IMG/VR virus record: IMGVR_UViG_3300032308_000719
Location: 1-20,364 of that record
Source of the DNA: a virus
Length of the DNA: 20,364 nt
Direction: 5' to 3' (one strand)
Shown: positions 5,943 through 12,842 of the stretch, piece after piece
How positions within the stretch are numbered: position 1 is the stretch's first letter
Layout: every line of letters begins with the position of its first letter
Notes under the pieces: generated by a model
The model's input: the letters and a program-made list of their open reading frames with translations, nothing else
The model's database searches: none
Told to the model about the DNA's origin: nothing
Position numbers and translations under genes: made by a program

Positions 5943-7298
5943 TCACAACCCATGCCGCTTGGCCAACCTAGCCTGATACACACGCTCTGCCCAGCCGCGC
6001 TTGTAGCCGCGTTGCTGCGCTAGTTGGCGTAGGTCTTCGAGGGACTGAGCACTGCCCTGCTCGCGTTTGCGCACCCGGGTGGTCAGCTCCTGCAGCTCAC
6101 CCTCAACCACCTTCAGCTCCCTGGTCTCCTGCGGCGCGAACACATGCCCGCAGTCTTGGCAGACCTGCGTGGCGCTCATGCTGGTGGCAAAGCACACCGG
6201 GCACACTTTGACTGATGGCGCCTGCTCGCGGTCGCGTTTTTTGGCACCGTCCAGCGTCCAGTCGCGGTCTTCAAGATGATGCCCCAGCCGCAGCGTATTG
6301 CCTACGTGGTCCAGCACGACGGCAGTCTTGCCTGGAGATAGCCTCAGGCACCGGCCGATCATCTGCAGGTGCAGGCCGACTGACTGCGTTGGCCTGAGCA
6401 GAATGCATCCCCCGACGCTTGGCACGTCCACGCCTTCGCCAATCAGGCTGCAACTGCTCAGCACCTTAATGCGGCCAGTCCCCAGTGCTTGCAACAGATC
6501 TCGCCTGCAATCATTGCTCATGGTGCCGTCAATGCTGGCGGCTGGGATGCCTTGCGACATGAACAGGGCAGCCACCGCCTCGGCGTGTGCCACACTGCAG
6601 CAGAACGCGATCGCGGTCTGGCCTGCCAGATGTTTGCGGTAATGGCTGCAGCAGTCGCCCATGATGGTGCCGACACGCTGCTCGGCCTCCTTGGTGTCAA
6701 AGTCACCCATCCGCTTGCGCAGACCTGTGGTATTGAACCCCGGCGGCGCCAGCACGCGGGCGCTAGCGAGGTAGCCGTTATCGGTCAGCCAAGCAGCGCT
6801 GGGTCCCTGGACCATGGCCTCGTAATGGTCACCGAGCCCACGGCCGTCGCCACGGCATGGGGTCGCTGTGACGCCAAGGACATGCGCTGTTTGGAAATGG
6901 CGAATGACCGATGCCCACTGGCCAGCATTGGTGTGGTGCGCCTCGTCAACCACCAAAAGCTGGAAGAACTCTCCCGGCAGCTTGTGCAGCCTGCGGGCAA
7001 GGGTCTGGACACTGGCAACCTGCACCGCATGGCTCAGGTCCATTCTGCGGCCTGCCGCAATGCGGCCATGAGTGACGCCCATACTGGTGAGCGCTCGGCT
7101 GGCTTGGTCCAACAGCTCAGCGCGATGCACCAAGATGCAGACGCGGTTGCCTTTTTTGGCGGCAGCTTGGGCGATGTAACTAAAGCACACTGTCTTGCCG
7201 CCGCCGGTCGGCAACACTGCTAAGACTCTGTGGTGCCCTAGCTGGTACTGCAGCCGGATGTCGGTGATGAGTTGTTGCTGGTAGGGGCGGAGCTGCAT
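5943..7298 (-). CDS. SF2 DEAD/DEAH-box helicase with C-terminal zinc finger
   Basis: A 451-residue helicase. Motif Q-like LRPYQQQL opens the protein; Walker A is PTGGGKT (30-36), the Walker B box is DEAHH (118-122), motif III TATP (144-147), then GEGVDVPSV (about 288-296) and motif VI QMIGRCLR (312-319). A zinc finger CPVC (366-369) and CQDC (380-383) follows, then a basic helical tail. The type is close to RecB/UvrB-like SSL2/RAD25 helicases seen in phages. I chose ATG at 7298 over TTG at 7319 because residues before it have no family match. It is the first gene of the leftward arm and is followed without spacing by the VRR-NUC nuclease. Confidence 0.92.
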   Translation of the reverse strand: MQLRPYQQQLITDIRLQYQLGHHRVLAVLPTGGGKTVCFSYIAQAAAKKGNRVCILVHRAELLDQASRALTSMGVTHGRIAAGRRMDLSHAVQVASVQTLARRLHKLPGEFFQLLVVDEAHHTNAGQWASVIRHFQTAHVLGVTATPCRGDGRGLGDHYEAMVQGPSAAWLTDNGYLASARVLAPPGFNTTGLRKRMGDFDTKEAEQRVGTIMGDCCSHYRKHLAGQTAIAFCCSVAHAEAVAALFMSQGIPAASIDGTMSNDCRRDLLQALGTGRIKVLSSCSLIGEGVDVPSVGGCILLRPTQSVGLHLQMIGRCLRLSPGKTAVVLDHVGNTLRLGHHLEDRDWTLDGAKKRDREQAPSVKVCPVCFATSMSATQVCQDCGHVFAPQETRELKVVEGELQELTTRVRKREQGSAQSLEDLRQLAQQRGYKRGWAERVYQARLAKRHGL

Positions 7299-7313
7299 GA
7301 TGGTGCCGATGCC

Positions 7314-7341
7314 TTGCAACCTTAGCGGGAGTCGCTAAGCT
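7314..7341. promoter_or_regulatory. divergent control region with a palindrome
   Basis: A perfect inverted repeat, CTTAGCG (7321-7327) and CGCTAAG (7333-7339) around GGAGT, lies in the 65-base gap between the leftward helicase and the rightward small DNA-binding protein. Weak promoter-like pairs flank it in both directions: TTGCAA-N16-TAAGCT on plus and TTGCGC-N17-TAAGGT on minus, so that the palindrome would sit in both spacers and its arms would form part of both -10 boxes. The palindrome is certain; the promoters are tentative. Confidence 0.5.
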
Positions 7342-7363
7342 GCGCAAGCCCCACGCCGAAGAC

Positions 7364-7516
7364 GTGCATCCCATCTCGGTTTTGTTCACGCCCGACCAGG
7401 TCCGCTGGCTTGACGCCCGCCGATCCGCTGGCCTATCCCGCAGCGCCGTCATCAGACTTGTGATCGAGGAGGCCATGCGCCGGTCACTGCCCTCCACCGG
7501 GCGCCGTGAACCATGA
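7364..7516 (+). CDS. small ribbon-helix-helix DNA-binding protein
   Basis: A 50-residue protein read from GTG at 7364 to TGA at 7516. It starts with a strand and helix typical of ribbon-helix-helix (CopG/Arc-like) regulators: ISVLFTPDQVRWLDARRSAG, then a turn and helix LSRSAVIRLVIEEAMRRS. The stop overlaps the primase start by 4 bases (ATGA). Its position directly after a palindrome, between divergent transcription units, suggests a repressor of its own operon and of the helicase operon; that is an inference. GTG is chosen because no ATG is in frame; the 5' end is uncertain. Its motif resembles that of the protein at 9832-10104. Confidence 0.75.
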   Translation: MHPISVLFTPDQVRWLDARRSAGLSRSAVIRLVIEEAMRRSLPSTGRREP

Positions 7517-9555
7517 GCAGTGACTTACTCGGTCAGCTAGCAGCCCTACCGCGCAAGTGGTCCTACGTGGCAGTAGACGGCCAGAAACGTCCATATATGG
7601 ACAACTGGCAGAAGGACTTCATCACCCGTGCGCAGCTTGGCAAGGAACTCAAGTCCGGCCGCGCCAAGGCGATCGGCGTTTGCTGCGGCACGCCAAGCGG
7701 TGGCCTGCTGTTCGTTGACCACGATGGCAAATCCGCGTCCGGGCTTTTTGACGACTGGGGCATCCCGGTCAGCTCATTGCCGCCGTCATGGACCGTAACC
7801 AGCGGCCGCGACGGGCGGTTTCAGATCATCTATCAAGTGCCCCAGCACTACTGGGCAGACATCCGCACCCGTAAATACAAAACCGGCGTCACTGACAGCG
7901 AAGGGAAGCCCGAGCAGGTTGAGCTGCGCTGGGATGGCTGTCAGTCCATCGTTGCCGGCGCTCACCCGCTGACCTCTGGCTATAGCTGGGTGCCAGGGCG
8001 CTCACCTGCCGATCTGGGCATTGCCGAGGCACCTGCAGACCTGATAGCACGCATGTTGCGGCAGCCTGTGCAGACGCCGCTGCCGTTGGTGAGTGCTGCT
8101 GGCAGCGACGATGCCACCCGTGCCCGGTCGTATCTCGAAGCGTTGCAACCCAGCCGCGCCGACGACTATGACGAGTGGCTTGAAGTGGGCATGGCGCTGC
8201 ACAGCGTTGATGATGCCCTTCTGGCGGATTGGATCACATGGTCAGCGCAGTCCTCCAAATTCAAGCCCGGTGACTGCGAGCACAAGTGGCGCGGATTCAA
8301 GTCCGGCGGTGGCATCACCCTTGGCACCCTTGGTCAACTAGCCAAGCAAGATGGCTGGCGCGGGCGGCAGCAATTGGAGCCTGCCCGCCGTGAGCGGTCT
8401 GCAAGCAAGCAGCCGCCGTCAGCGGTGAACCCGCAATTGCAGCCGATGAATGCTGCAGAGCTGCTCAACCTGCTGCGGCACGGCGACAGCGCTTACCGCT
8501 ACAACACCTTCACCCAGCGCATCGAGGTAGACGGTGCGCCAATCGAGGGCGCCGAGCGGTTTTACCTCACCCTGGCCGAGATGGGTTACAAGGTCTCCAA
8601 AGAGGTAGCCCTTGACTGCATTGTGCAGGTGGCCAATGAGTCGCCGTATGACCCGGTTGTCGAGTACCTCGACCGCGTTGCTGCCACGGTGGCACCTGCT
8701 TACATCGAAGCGCTGTCTACTGCCTACCTGCGCCCAACCGACACGCCTGGCACCATATACGACGAGATGCTTAAACGCACGCTGATCGGTGCTGTTGCCC
8801 GCGCCTATCACCCTGGCTGCAAACACGACACAGCATGCGTGATCATGGGCGACCAAGGCGCCTACAAGTCATCATTCTGGGCGTGCCTTGGCCATGACTT
8901 TTTCAGTGATGCCTTAGGTGATATCAGCAGCAAAGATGACCTGATGGTGTTGCATAGGTCGTGGATTATGGAGTGGGCAGAACTTGACCATGTAACCAAT
9001 CGCAAGCACGCAGGTCAGGTCAAAGCGTTCCTATCGCAGGCAGTCGATATGTTCCGCGTGCCATATGGCAAGGCCACTGAGGCATTCCCAAGGCGCGGCA
9101 TCATCGTCGGCACAACTAACCGCACCACCGGCTTTTTGGTGGATGAAACTGGCAACCGCCGCTTCTGGGTAATACCCACCACCAAGACGCAGGCGGACCA
9201 GATTGACACCGCCGCGCTATTGCTGGAGCGCGATGCAATATGGTCCGCCGCTGTTGCTGCGTACCGCGCTGGTGAGACCAGCAGGCTGCCAATGCAGTAC
9301 GAGGTGAAGCTATCCGAGGAGAATGAATCTTACGTCATTGATAACCCTTGGCAGGCGGAAATTGAGGCATGGTTACGTAAACACGGTGAGATTGATTTGA
9401 CGACTGAAAAGATATTGACTGAAGCCATTAAGAAACCCGTAGAACGGCAAACCAGGGCTGACCAGATGCAGGTTGCAGATGTGCTCAAGCGGCTTGGATT
9501 CAAGCGGTACCGCAGCGGCAAAGGGTCGAGCAGGGCGTACGTATACCGTAAGTAG
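7513..9555 (+). CDS. bifunctional primase-polymerase / VirE-type helicase
   Basis: A 680-residue replication protein of three parts. Residues about 10-180 resemble the Prim-Pol (archaeo-eukaryotic primase) fold, with the acidic pair in FVDHDG (67-72) and SGRDGRFQIIY where a histidine motif is normally expected. Residues about 205-285 are a PriCT-2-like helical domain (YLEALQPSRADDYDEWLEVG, later CEHKWRGF). Residues about 380-640 are a VirE-type superfamily-3-like ATPase: Walker A GDQGAYKSS (446-454), SWIMEWAELDH (483-493), and IIVGTTNRTTGF with the arginine-rich GNRRFW. It would lay primers and unwind DNA at a phage origin. It heads a rightward replication operon and is followed by the repeat-rich region. 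Confidence 0.92.
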   Translation: MSSDLLGQLAALPRKWSYVAVDGQKRPYMDNWQKDFITRAQLGKELKSGRAKAIGVCCGTPSGGLLFVDHDGKSASGLFDDWGIPVSSLPPSWTVTSGRDGRFQIIYQVPQHYWADIRTRKYKTGVTDSEGKPEQVELRWDGCQSIVAGAHPLTSGYSWVPGRSPADLGIAEAPADLIARMLRQPVQTPLPLVSAAGSDDATRARSYLEALQPSRADDYDEWLEVGMALHSVDDALLADWITWSAQSSKFKPGDCEHKWRGFKSGGGITLGTLGQLAKQDGWRGRQQLEPARRERSASKQPPSAVNPQLQPMNAAELLNLLRHGDSAYRYNTFTQRIEVDGAPIEGAERFYLTLAEMGYKVSKEVALDCIVQVANESPYDPVVEYLDRVAATVAPAYIEALSTAYLRPTDTPGTIYDEMLKRTLIGAVARAYHPGCKHDTACVIMGDQGAYKSSFWACLGHDFFSDALGDISSKDDLMVLHRSWIMEWAELDHVTNRKHAGQVKAFLSQAVDMFRVPYGKATEAFPRRGIIVGTTNRTTGFLVDETGNRRFWVIPTTKTQADQIDTAALLLERDAIWSAAVAAYRAGETSRLPMQYEVKLSEENESYVIDNPWQAEIEAWLRKHGEIDLTTEKILTEAIKKPVERQTRADQMQVADVLKRLGFKRYRSGKGSSRAYVYRK

Positions 9556-9558
9556 TAC

Positions 9559-9572
9559 CCCACCTAGGTGGG
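9559..9572. repeat. 14-bp perfect palindrome
   Basis: CCCACCT followed directly by AGGTGGG, four bases after the primase stop codon. It is formed by a direct and an inverted copy of the local repeat core, so a dimeric DNA-binding protein could occupy it. Confidence 0.7.
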
Positions 9573-9717
9573 ACGGGTACCCCACCTCTGAATCGCCCAG
9601 ATGCGCTGCGCTGCAGCCGATGTCGGGGAGGTGCCCCACCTGTCCCACGTCCTACCTCGGTCTGAAACTTCCCTACGTTCCCCTACGCGTCCTTCTATTC
9701 CTTTATTTGTTTTGATA

Positions 9718-9737
9718 TAGGTAGGGTTAGGTAGGGT
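9718..9737. repeat. exact tandem repeat of TAGGTAGGGT
   Basis: Two adjacent identical 10-base units at 9718-9727 and 9728-9737, at the right edge of the AT-rich stretch. The reverse complement ACCCTACCTA is close to the repeat core nearby. Confidence 0.7.
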
Positions 9738-9788
9738 ACGTGGGGAACTCCCGCTCTGTGACTGGGTTTTGACGGTACCCCACCTCGT

Positions 9789-9809
9789 CCCACCTTGCTG
9801 GTAGGTGGG
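9789..9809. repeat. inverted repeat upstream of the DNA-binding protein gene
   Basis: CCCACCT (9789-9795) and AGGTGGG (9803-9809) form a 7-bp stem around a 7-base loop, ending 22 bases before the start of the downstream ribbon-helix-helix gene. It could be an operator for that protein. Confidence 0.6.
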
Positions 9810-9831
9810 GAACTGCCTTATGGTGACTGGC

Positions 9832-10104
9832 ATGAAAGAAATCAAAGTCCGGTTCACGCCTGCAGACCTCGCAGTGCTGGACCAGCAAGCCGCAGCGGCA
9901 GGCATCACCCGATCTGAACTGGTGCGCTCGCGGGCACTTGTTTCAAATTGTCAACACGGCCTTACCGTCGCCGGTTACCACCAGCTAGTGTCCGATGCGC
10001 TAGCCAATGTGCGTGGGGACATCCCACGGCGCATGGTTGAGCAGCTCGTCGCTTATGTCATTACATGGATCTCATCAACATCACAGCCAAGCAGCAACCC
10101 GTAA
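9832..10104 (+). CDS. ribbon-helix-helix-like DNA-binding protein
   Basis: A 90-residue protein. The first 45 residues fit a ribbon-helix-helix domain: strand EIKVRFTPADLAVLDQQA, then AAGITRSELVRSRALV. The rest is a helical extension (GYHQLVSDALANVRGDIPRR) without a known motif. I chose ATG at 9832, with GGTGA 5 bases before it; ATG at 9820 (four more residues) is a close alternative with GGGGA ahead of it. It directly follows the repeat cluster, so it may bind those repeats to control this operon or replication; that is an inference. Its 3' end overlaps the next gene by 40 bases. Confidence 0.75.
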   Translation: MKEIKVRFTPADLAVLDQQAAAAGITRSELVRSRALVSNCQHGLTVAGYHQLVSDALANVRGDIPRRMVEQLVAYVITWISSTSQPSSNP

Positions 10105-10265
10105 TCAACCGGCTTCATGACGCCATGGAGCACGCGCTTGCGTATGCCGCCGCAATCCGCGACAATGCCCAAGATGACCAGCAACCCATCCCGGCTGAAC
10201 TGGTCGCTTCCTTTGCCGCTGACTACGAGCGGCTCATCTCCATCCTTACCGACGCCGCCACATGA
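10065..10265 (+). CDS. small hypothetical protein
   Basis: A 66-residue helical protein with an acidic, alanine-rich middle (AMEHALAYAAAIRDNAQDDQ) and no known motif. Its start lies within the preceding gene (40-base overlap) and its stop overlaps the sliding clamp start by 4 bases (ATGA), which supports it as a real member of the replication operon. Its function is unknown. Confidence 0.7.
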   Translation: MDLINITAKQQPVINRLHDAMEHALAYAAAIRDNAQDDQQPIPAELVASFAADYERLISILTDAAT

Positions 10266-11302
10266 AACTCATCACCACGCAGGCTGATCTCAGCCATGCG
10301 CTGCGCACCATTGCACCAGCCATCAGCACCAGCAACAGCCACCCGATCCTGAGCTGTTGCCTGATTGCTGCCGATGGCGCAACCATGACCGTCACAGGCT
10401 TCAACCTGGACCTCGGCATCACGGTGTCCGTGCCGGCAGCCATCGACACACCTGGCACCGTGGCGCTGCCGTATCGGCTGCTGGCGGGCTTGGTCAGCCG
10501 CATGGACGATGGCGAGCCCGTGACGCTTTCAGACGGCACTGTGAGCGCCTCCAGCGGCTCTTATGGGCTTGCTGTGCAGGATGCAGCCGATTACCCCGGC
10601 ATGCCGGTTGTGAAGGCTCCTAGCGCTGAGCTGGACCTGACCGCTGGTGTGCGTGCTTGCATGGCAGCCGTCAGCACCGATGCCAGTAAGCAGATCCTCC
10701 AAGGCATCCACATGGCAGCCGGGTTCATGGAGGCCACCGACGGCCACCGGCTGATGCGTGTGCCCGTAGCGCTGCCCGATGGCATTGACCTGGTACTACC
10801 AGCCAGCACCATGAAGCTGCTGCAGAACCGCACCGTCACCGTGGCAGCAGCAACCGGCCAAGCGGTGATCGACGCCGGTGATGGCATCACCATCTACAGC
10901 CGCATCCTTGACGGCAAGTACCCCGACGTGGCAGCGCTGGTGCCCGCCAGCTTTGAGCACACCATGACCCTCGACCGGCACCGCTTTGCCCGTTGCCTCG
11001 AGCGTGTCGCGCTGATCGCAGAGGCGCACAACTCCGTGGTCAAGCTGGTCGCCGCTGCTGGTGTACTGGCCATCACCGCCGAGGCCGATGCCAACAACGG
11101 CAAAGAGCTGATCACCTACGAAGGCACCGCCGCAGGTTCATGGGCGTTCAACGTGCATTACCTGCTTGATGGTCTGAAAGCCATGCGCGGTCACAAAACC
11201 GTGCTGCTATCCGCTAATGCAGCTACAACCCCTGTAACATTGCAGCCAGCAGACAAAACTGGTATGACCTACCTAGTCATGCCGGTGCAAATCAGAGAAT
11301 GA
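10262..11302 (+). CDS. dnaN: DNA polymerase III beta sliding clamp
   Basis: A 346-residue homologue of bacterial DnaN (usual length about 366-390), with the three-domain clamp recognisable throughout: an N-terminal MKLITTQADLSHALRTIAPA and THPILSCCLI-like SHPILSCC; the middle ATDGHRLMRVPV; YPDVAALVP; and the end MTYLVMPVQIRE, like the conserved terminal VMPMRL. As a ring it would tether the replicating polymerase to DNA. A phage-encoded beta clamp is unusual and suggests that host Pol III is recruited. Both its start and its end overlap neighbours by 4 bases (ATGA), placing it firmly in the primase operon. No clamp loader or polymerase gene is in the window. Confidence 0.95.
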   Translation: MKLITTQADLSHALRTIAPAISTSNSHPILSCCLIAADGATMTVTGFNLDLGITVSVPAAIDTPGTVALPYRLLAGLVSRMDDGEPVTLSDGTVSASSGSYGLAVQDAADYPGMPVVKAPSAELDLTAGVRACMAAVSTDASKQILQGIHMAAGFMEATDGHRLMRVPVALPDGIDLVLPASTMKLLQNRTVTVAAATGQAVIDAGDGITIYSRILDGKYPDVAALVPASFEHTMTLDRHRFARCLERVALIAEAHNSVVKLVAAAGVLAITAEADANNGKELITYEGTAAGSWAFNVHYLLDGLKAMRGHKTVLLSANAATTPVTLQPADKTGMTYLVMPVQIRE

Positions 11303-12519
11303 CATCCATCAAGGATCTAAAGTCCGATCACAAAAACGCCCGCAAGCGTACAGACCGCTCGGCAAAGCTCATTGCTGAGTCGCTGCAGCGTTTTGGTGCC
11401 GCACGCAGCATTGTTATCGACGAAGAGAACCGCATCCTTGCTGGCAACGGCACCATCGAAGGTGCCAAAGCAGCAGGCATCAAGAATGTCCGGGTCATCG
11501 AAACCGATGGCACCGAGATCATTGCCGTCAAGCGCATCGGCCTAACCGAAGACGAGAAGATCGGCCTTGCCTTGGCCGATAACCGCACCAGTGACCTGTC
11601 CGACTGGGACAAGGACATGCTGCAGCAGCTCAGTGAGGAGCACGACATTGCCCCATGGTTTGATGCCGATGATCTAGCCGAGATCCTTGGCACAGTCGAG
11701 CAGTTGCCCACCGAAGGCTTGACTGATGCGGACGACGTGCCTGAGGCGCCTGCGGAGCCCATCACCAATCCCGGTGACCTCTGGATCCTTGGCGATCACC
11801 GCTTGCTTTGCGGGGACAGCACAAACATCCAACACGTCGAGCGCCTCATGGATGGGCAGAAGGCCGACATGGTGTTCACTGATCCGCCTTATGGGGTCGC
11901 CTACGAAGGCGGGCACAACGAAAAGAAGCGCCATCAGATTAAAAACGATGCACTTGAAGGCTCTGATCTGACAAATCTTTTTGCCGATTCGCTTGCCTCT
12001 GCTCTAACTGTTACAGCAAATCACGCAGCTTTCTACGTCTGGTTTGCATCTGGAAAAAGTGTTGAAACATTTGCTTCATTCGCAAAGCTTCCTCTTGAAC
12101 TGCGAGCCGTAATCCAGTGGTATAAAGTCCGATCTGGACTGGGTGCTTTTATGGCTCAATACATCCCTAATTGCGAACCCTGTATCTATGCTTTCAAATC
12201 AGGATTTTCCCCGCAGTGGTTCGGTCCCTCTGACGAGAAGACGGTGTGGGAGCTGCAGAAGGAAGCACGCAACGAGTTCCACCCGACGCAAAAACCTGTC
12301 GAATTACCTGAGCGCGCCATCAGCAACAGCAGCAAAAAAGGCCAACTGGTGCTCGACCTGTTCGGCGGCTCTGGCAGCACGCTGATCGCGTGTGAGAAGA
12401 CCGGGCGCAAAGCTCGCCTTATGGAACTTGACCCCGCCTACTGCGACGTGATCGTTCAACGTTGGCAGGCATTTACCGGCAAGCTCGCTACCCTTGAGGA
12501 AAATAAGGAGGCGTTCTAA
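11299..12519 (+). CDS. ParB-like / DNA methyltransferase fusion
   Basis: A 406-residue protein. Residues about 1-130 form a ParB/Srx-like domain (KNARKRTDRSAKLIAESLQRF, then ILAGNGTIEGAKAAG, then LALADNRTSDLSDWD). Residues about 160-400 are a DNA N6-adenine/N4-cytosine methyltransferase of the beta class: the catalytic motif DPPY (195-198) precedes the AdoMet-binding FGGSGS (355-360), with HPTQKPVELPERA between them. Such phage enzymes usually protect the genome from host restriction. About 11935-12235 (residues 212-312) is clearly AT-richer than the rest, about 45% GC by hand count against 55-60% in sampled flanks, pointing to a replaced central, probably target-recognition, segment. It overlaps the clamp gene by 4 bases. 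Confidence 0.94.
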   Translation: MTSIKDLKSDHKNARKRTDRSAKLIAESLQRFGAARSIVIDEENRILAGNGTIEGAKAAGIKNVRVIETDGTEIIAVKRIGLTEDEKIGLALADNRTSDLSDWDKDMLQQLSEEHDIAPWFDADDLAEILGTVEQLPTEGLTDADDVPEAPAEPITNPGDLWILGDHRLLCGDSTNIQHVERLMDGQKADMVFTDPPYGVAYEGGHNEKKRHQIKNDALEGSDLTNLFADSLASALTVTANHAAFYVWFASGKSVETFASFAKLPLELRAVIQWYKVRSGLGAFMAQYIPNCEPCIYAFKSGFSPQWFGPSDEKTVWELQKEARNEFHPTQKPVELPERAISNSSKKGQLVLDLFGGSGSTLIACEKTGRKARLMELDPAYCDVIVQRWQAFTGKLATLEENKEAF

Positions 12520-12842
12520 TGGCCGCCCCTCGTGGTCCAAAAAAAGAAACCCTAGAGCGTGCTGAACGCTTTGCGCGCATCATCGCTAGCGGCGGTCGGC
12601 GTTCAGATTGCATCCGCTACGCACGGGAAAACTGGGGGGTTAAGGATGACGCCTGCGATCTTTACCTGCGCATTGCACGCGACAAGTTAAAAGCTGACTG
12701 GGATATTGAACGCCCACAAATGGTCGCTGATCTGCTAAGTCAGTGCAGCACACTGCAAATGGAAGCCAGGCGGGCTGGGCAGTACCACATCGCTCTTGGC
12801 GCGATCAATACCGCAGCCAAACTGGCGCAGCTCTGCTCGTGA
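12519..12842 (+). CDS. small terminase subunit-like protein
   Basis: A 107-residue helical protein with a basic N-terminus (MAAPRGPKKETLERAERFAR) and a helix-turn-helix-like RRSDCIRYARENWGVKDDAC. It sits immediately before the large terminase gene, overlapping its start by 4 bases (GTGA), with the usual TerS length and charge. AAGGAGG lies 8 bases before ATG 12519. It would recognise the packaging site on phage DNA. The family match is by position and composition, not by a diagnostic motif. Confidence 0.78.
   Translation: MAAPRGPKKETLERAERFARIIASGGRRSDCIRYARENWGVKDDACDLYLRIARDKLKADWDIERPQMVADLLSQCSTLQMEARRAGQYHIALGAINTAAKLAQLCS

Larger units (their letters stand above)
9556..9815. repeat. 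repeat-rich non-coding region, candidate origin or operator array
   Basis: The 276 bases before the next gene hold no convincing gene. A core (T)ACCCCACCT occurs at 9556-9565, 9578-9587, 9632-9641 (one change) and 9776-9785; CGTCCCACCT is at 9786-9795 and inverted at 9566-9575; AGGTGGGG at 9803-9810 is an inverted copy. CCCTACG repeats at 9671 and 9681 with a 10-base period. An AT-rich centre (about 9691-9720) is flanked by these GC-rich repeats. The layout, directly after the primase-helicase gene, is that of an iteron-type origin, but could be an operator for the ribbon-helix-helix protein downstream. Confidence 0.6.

Noticed and set aside
6489-7223. Plus-strand open frame of 244 codons opposite the helicase
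   Set aside because: Antisense shadow of the SF2 helicase motifs.
9769-9797. TTGACG as a -35 for the ribbon-helix-helix gene at 9832
   Set aside because: No acceptable -10 lies 15-19 bases downstream; the region is dominated by CCCACCT repeats.
9556-9815. CRISPR array
   Set aside because: The repeats are only 7-10 bases, occur in both orientations and are not separated by spacers of constant length.
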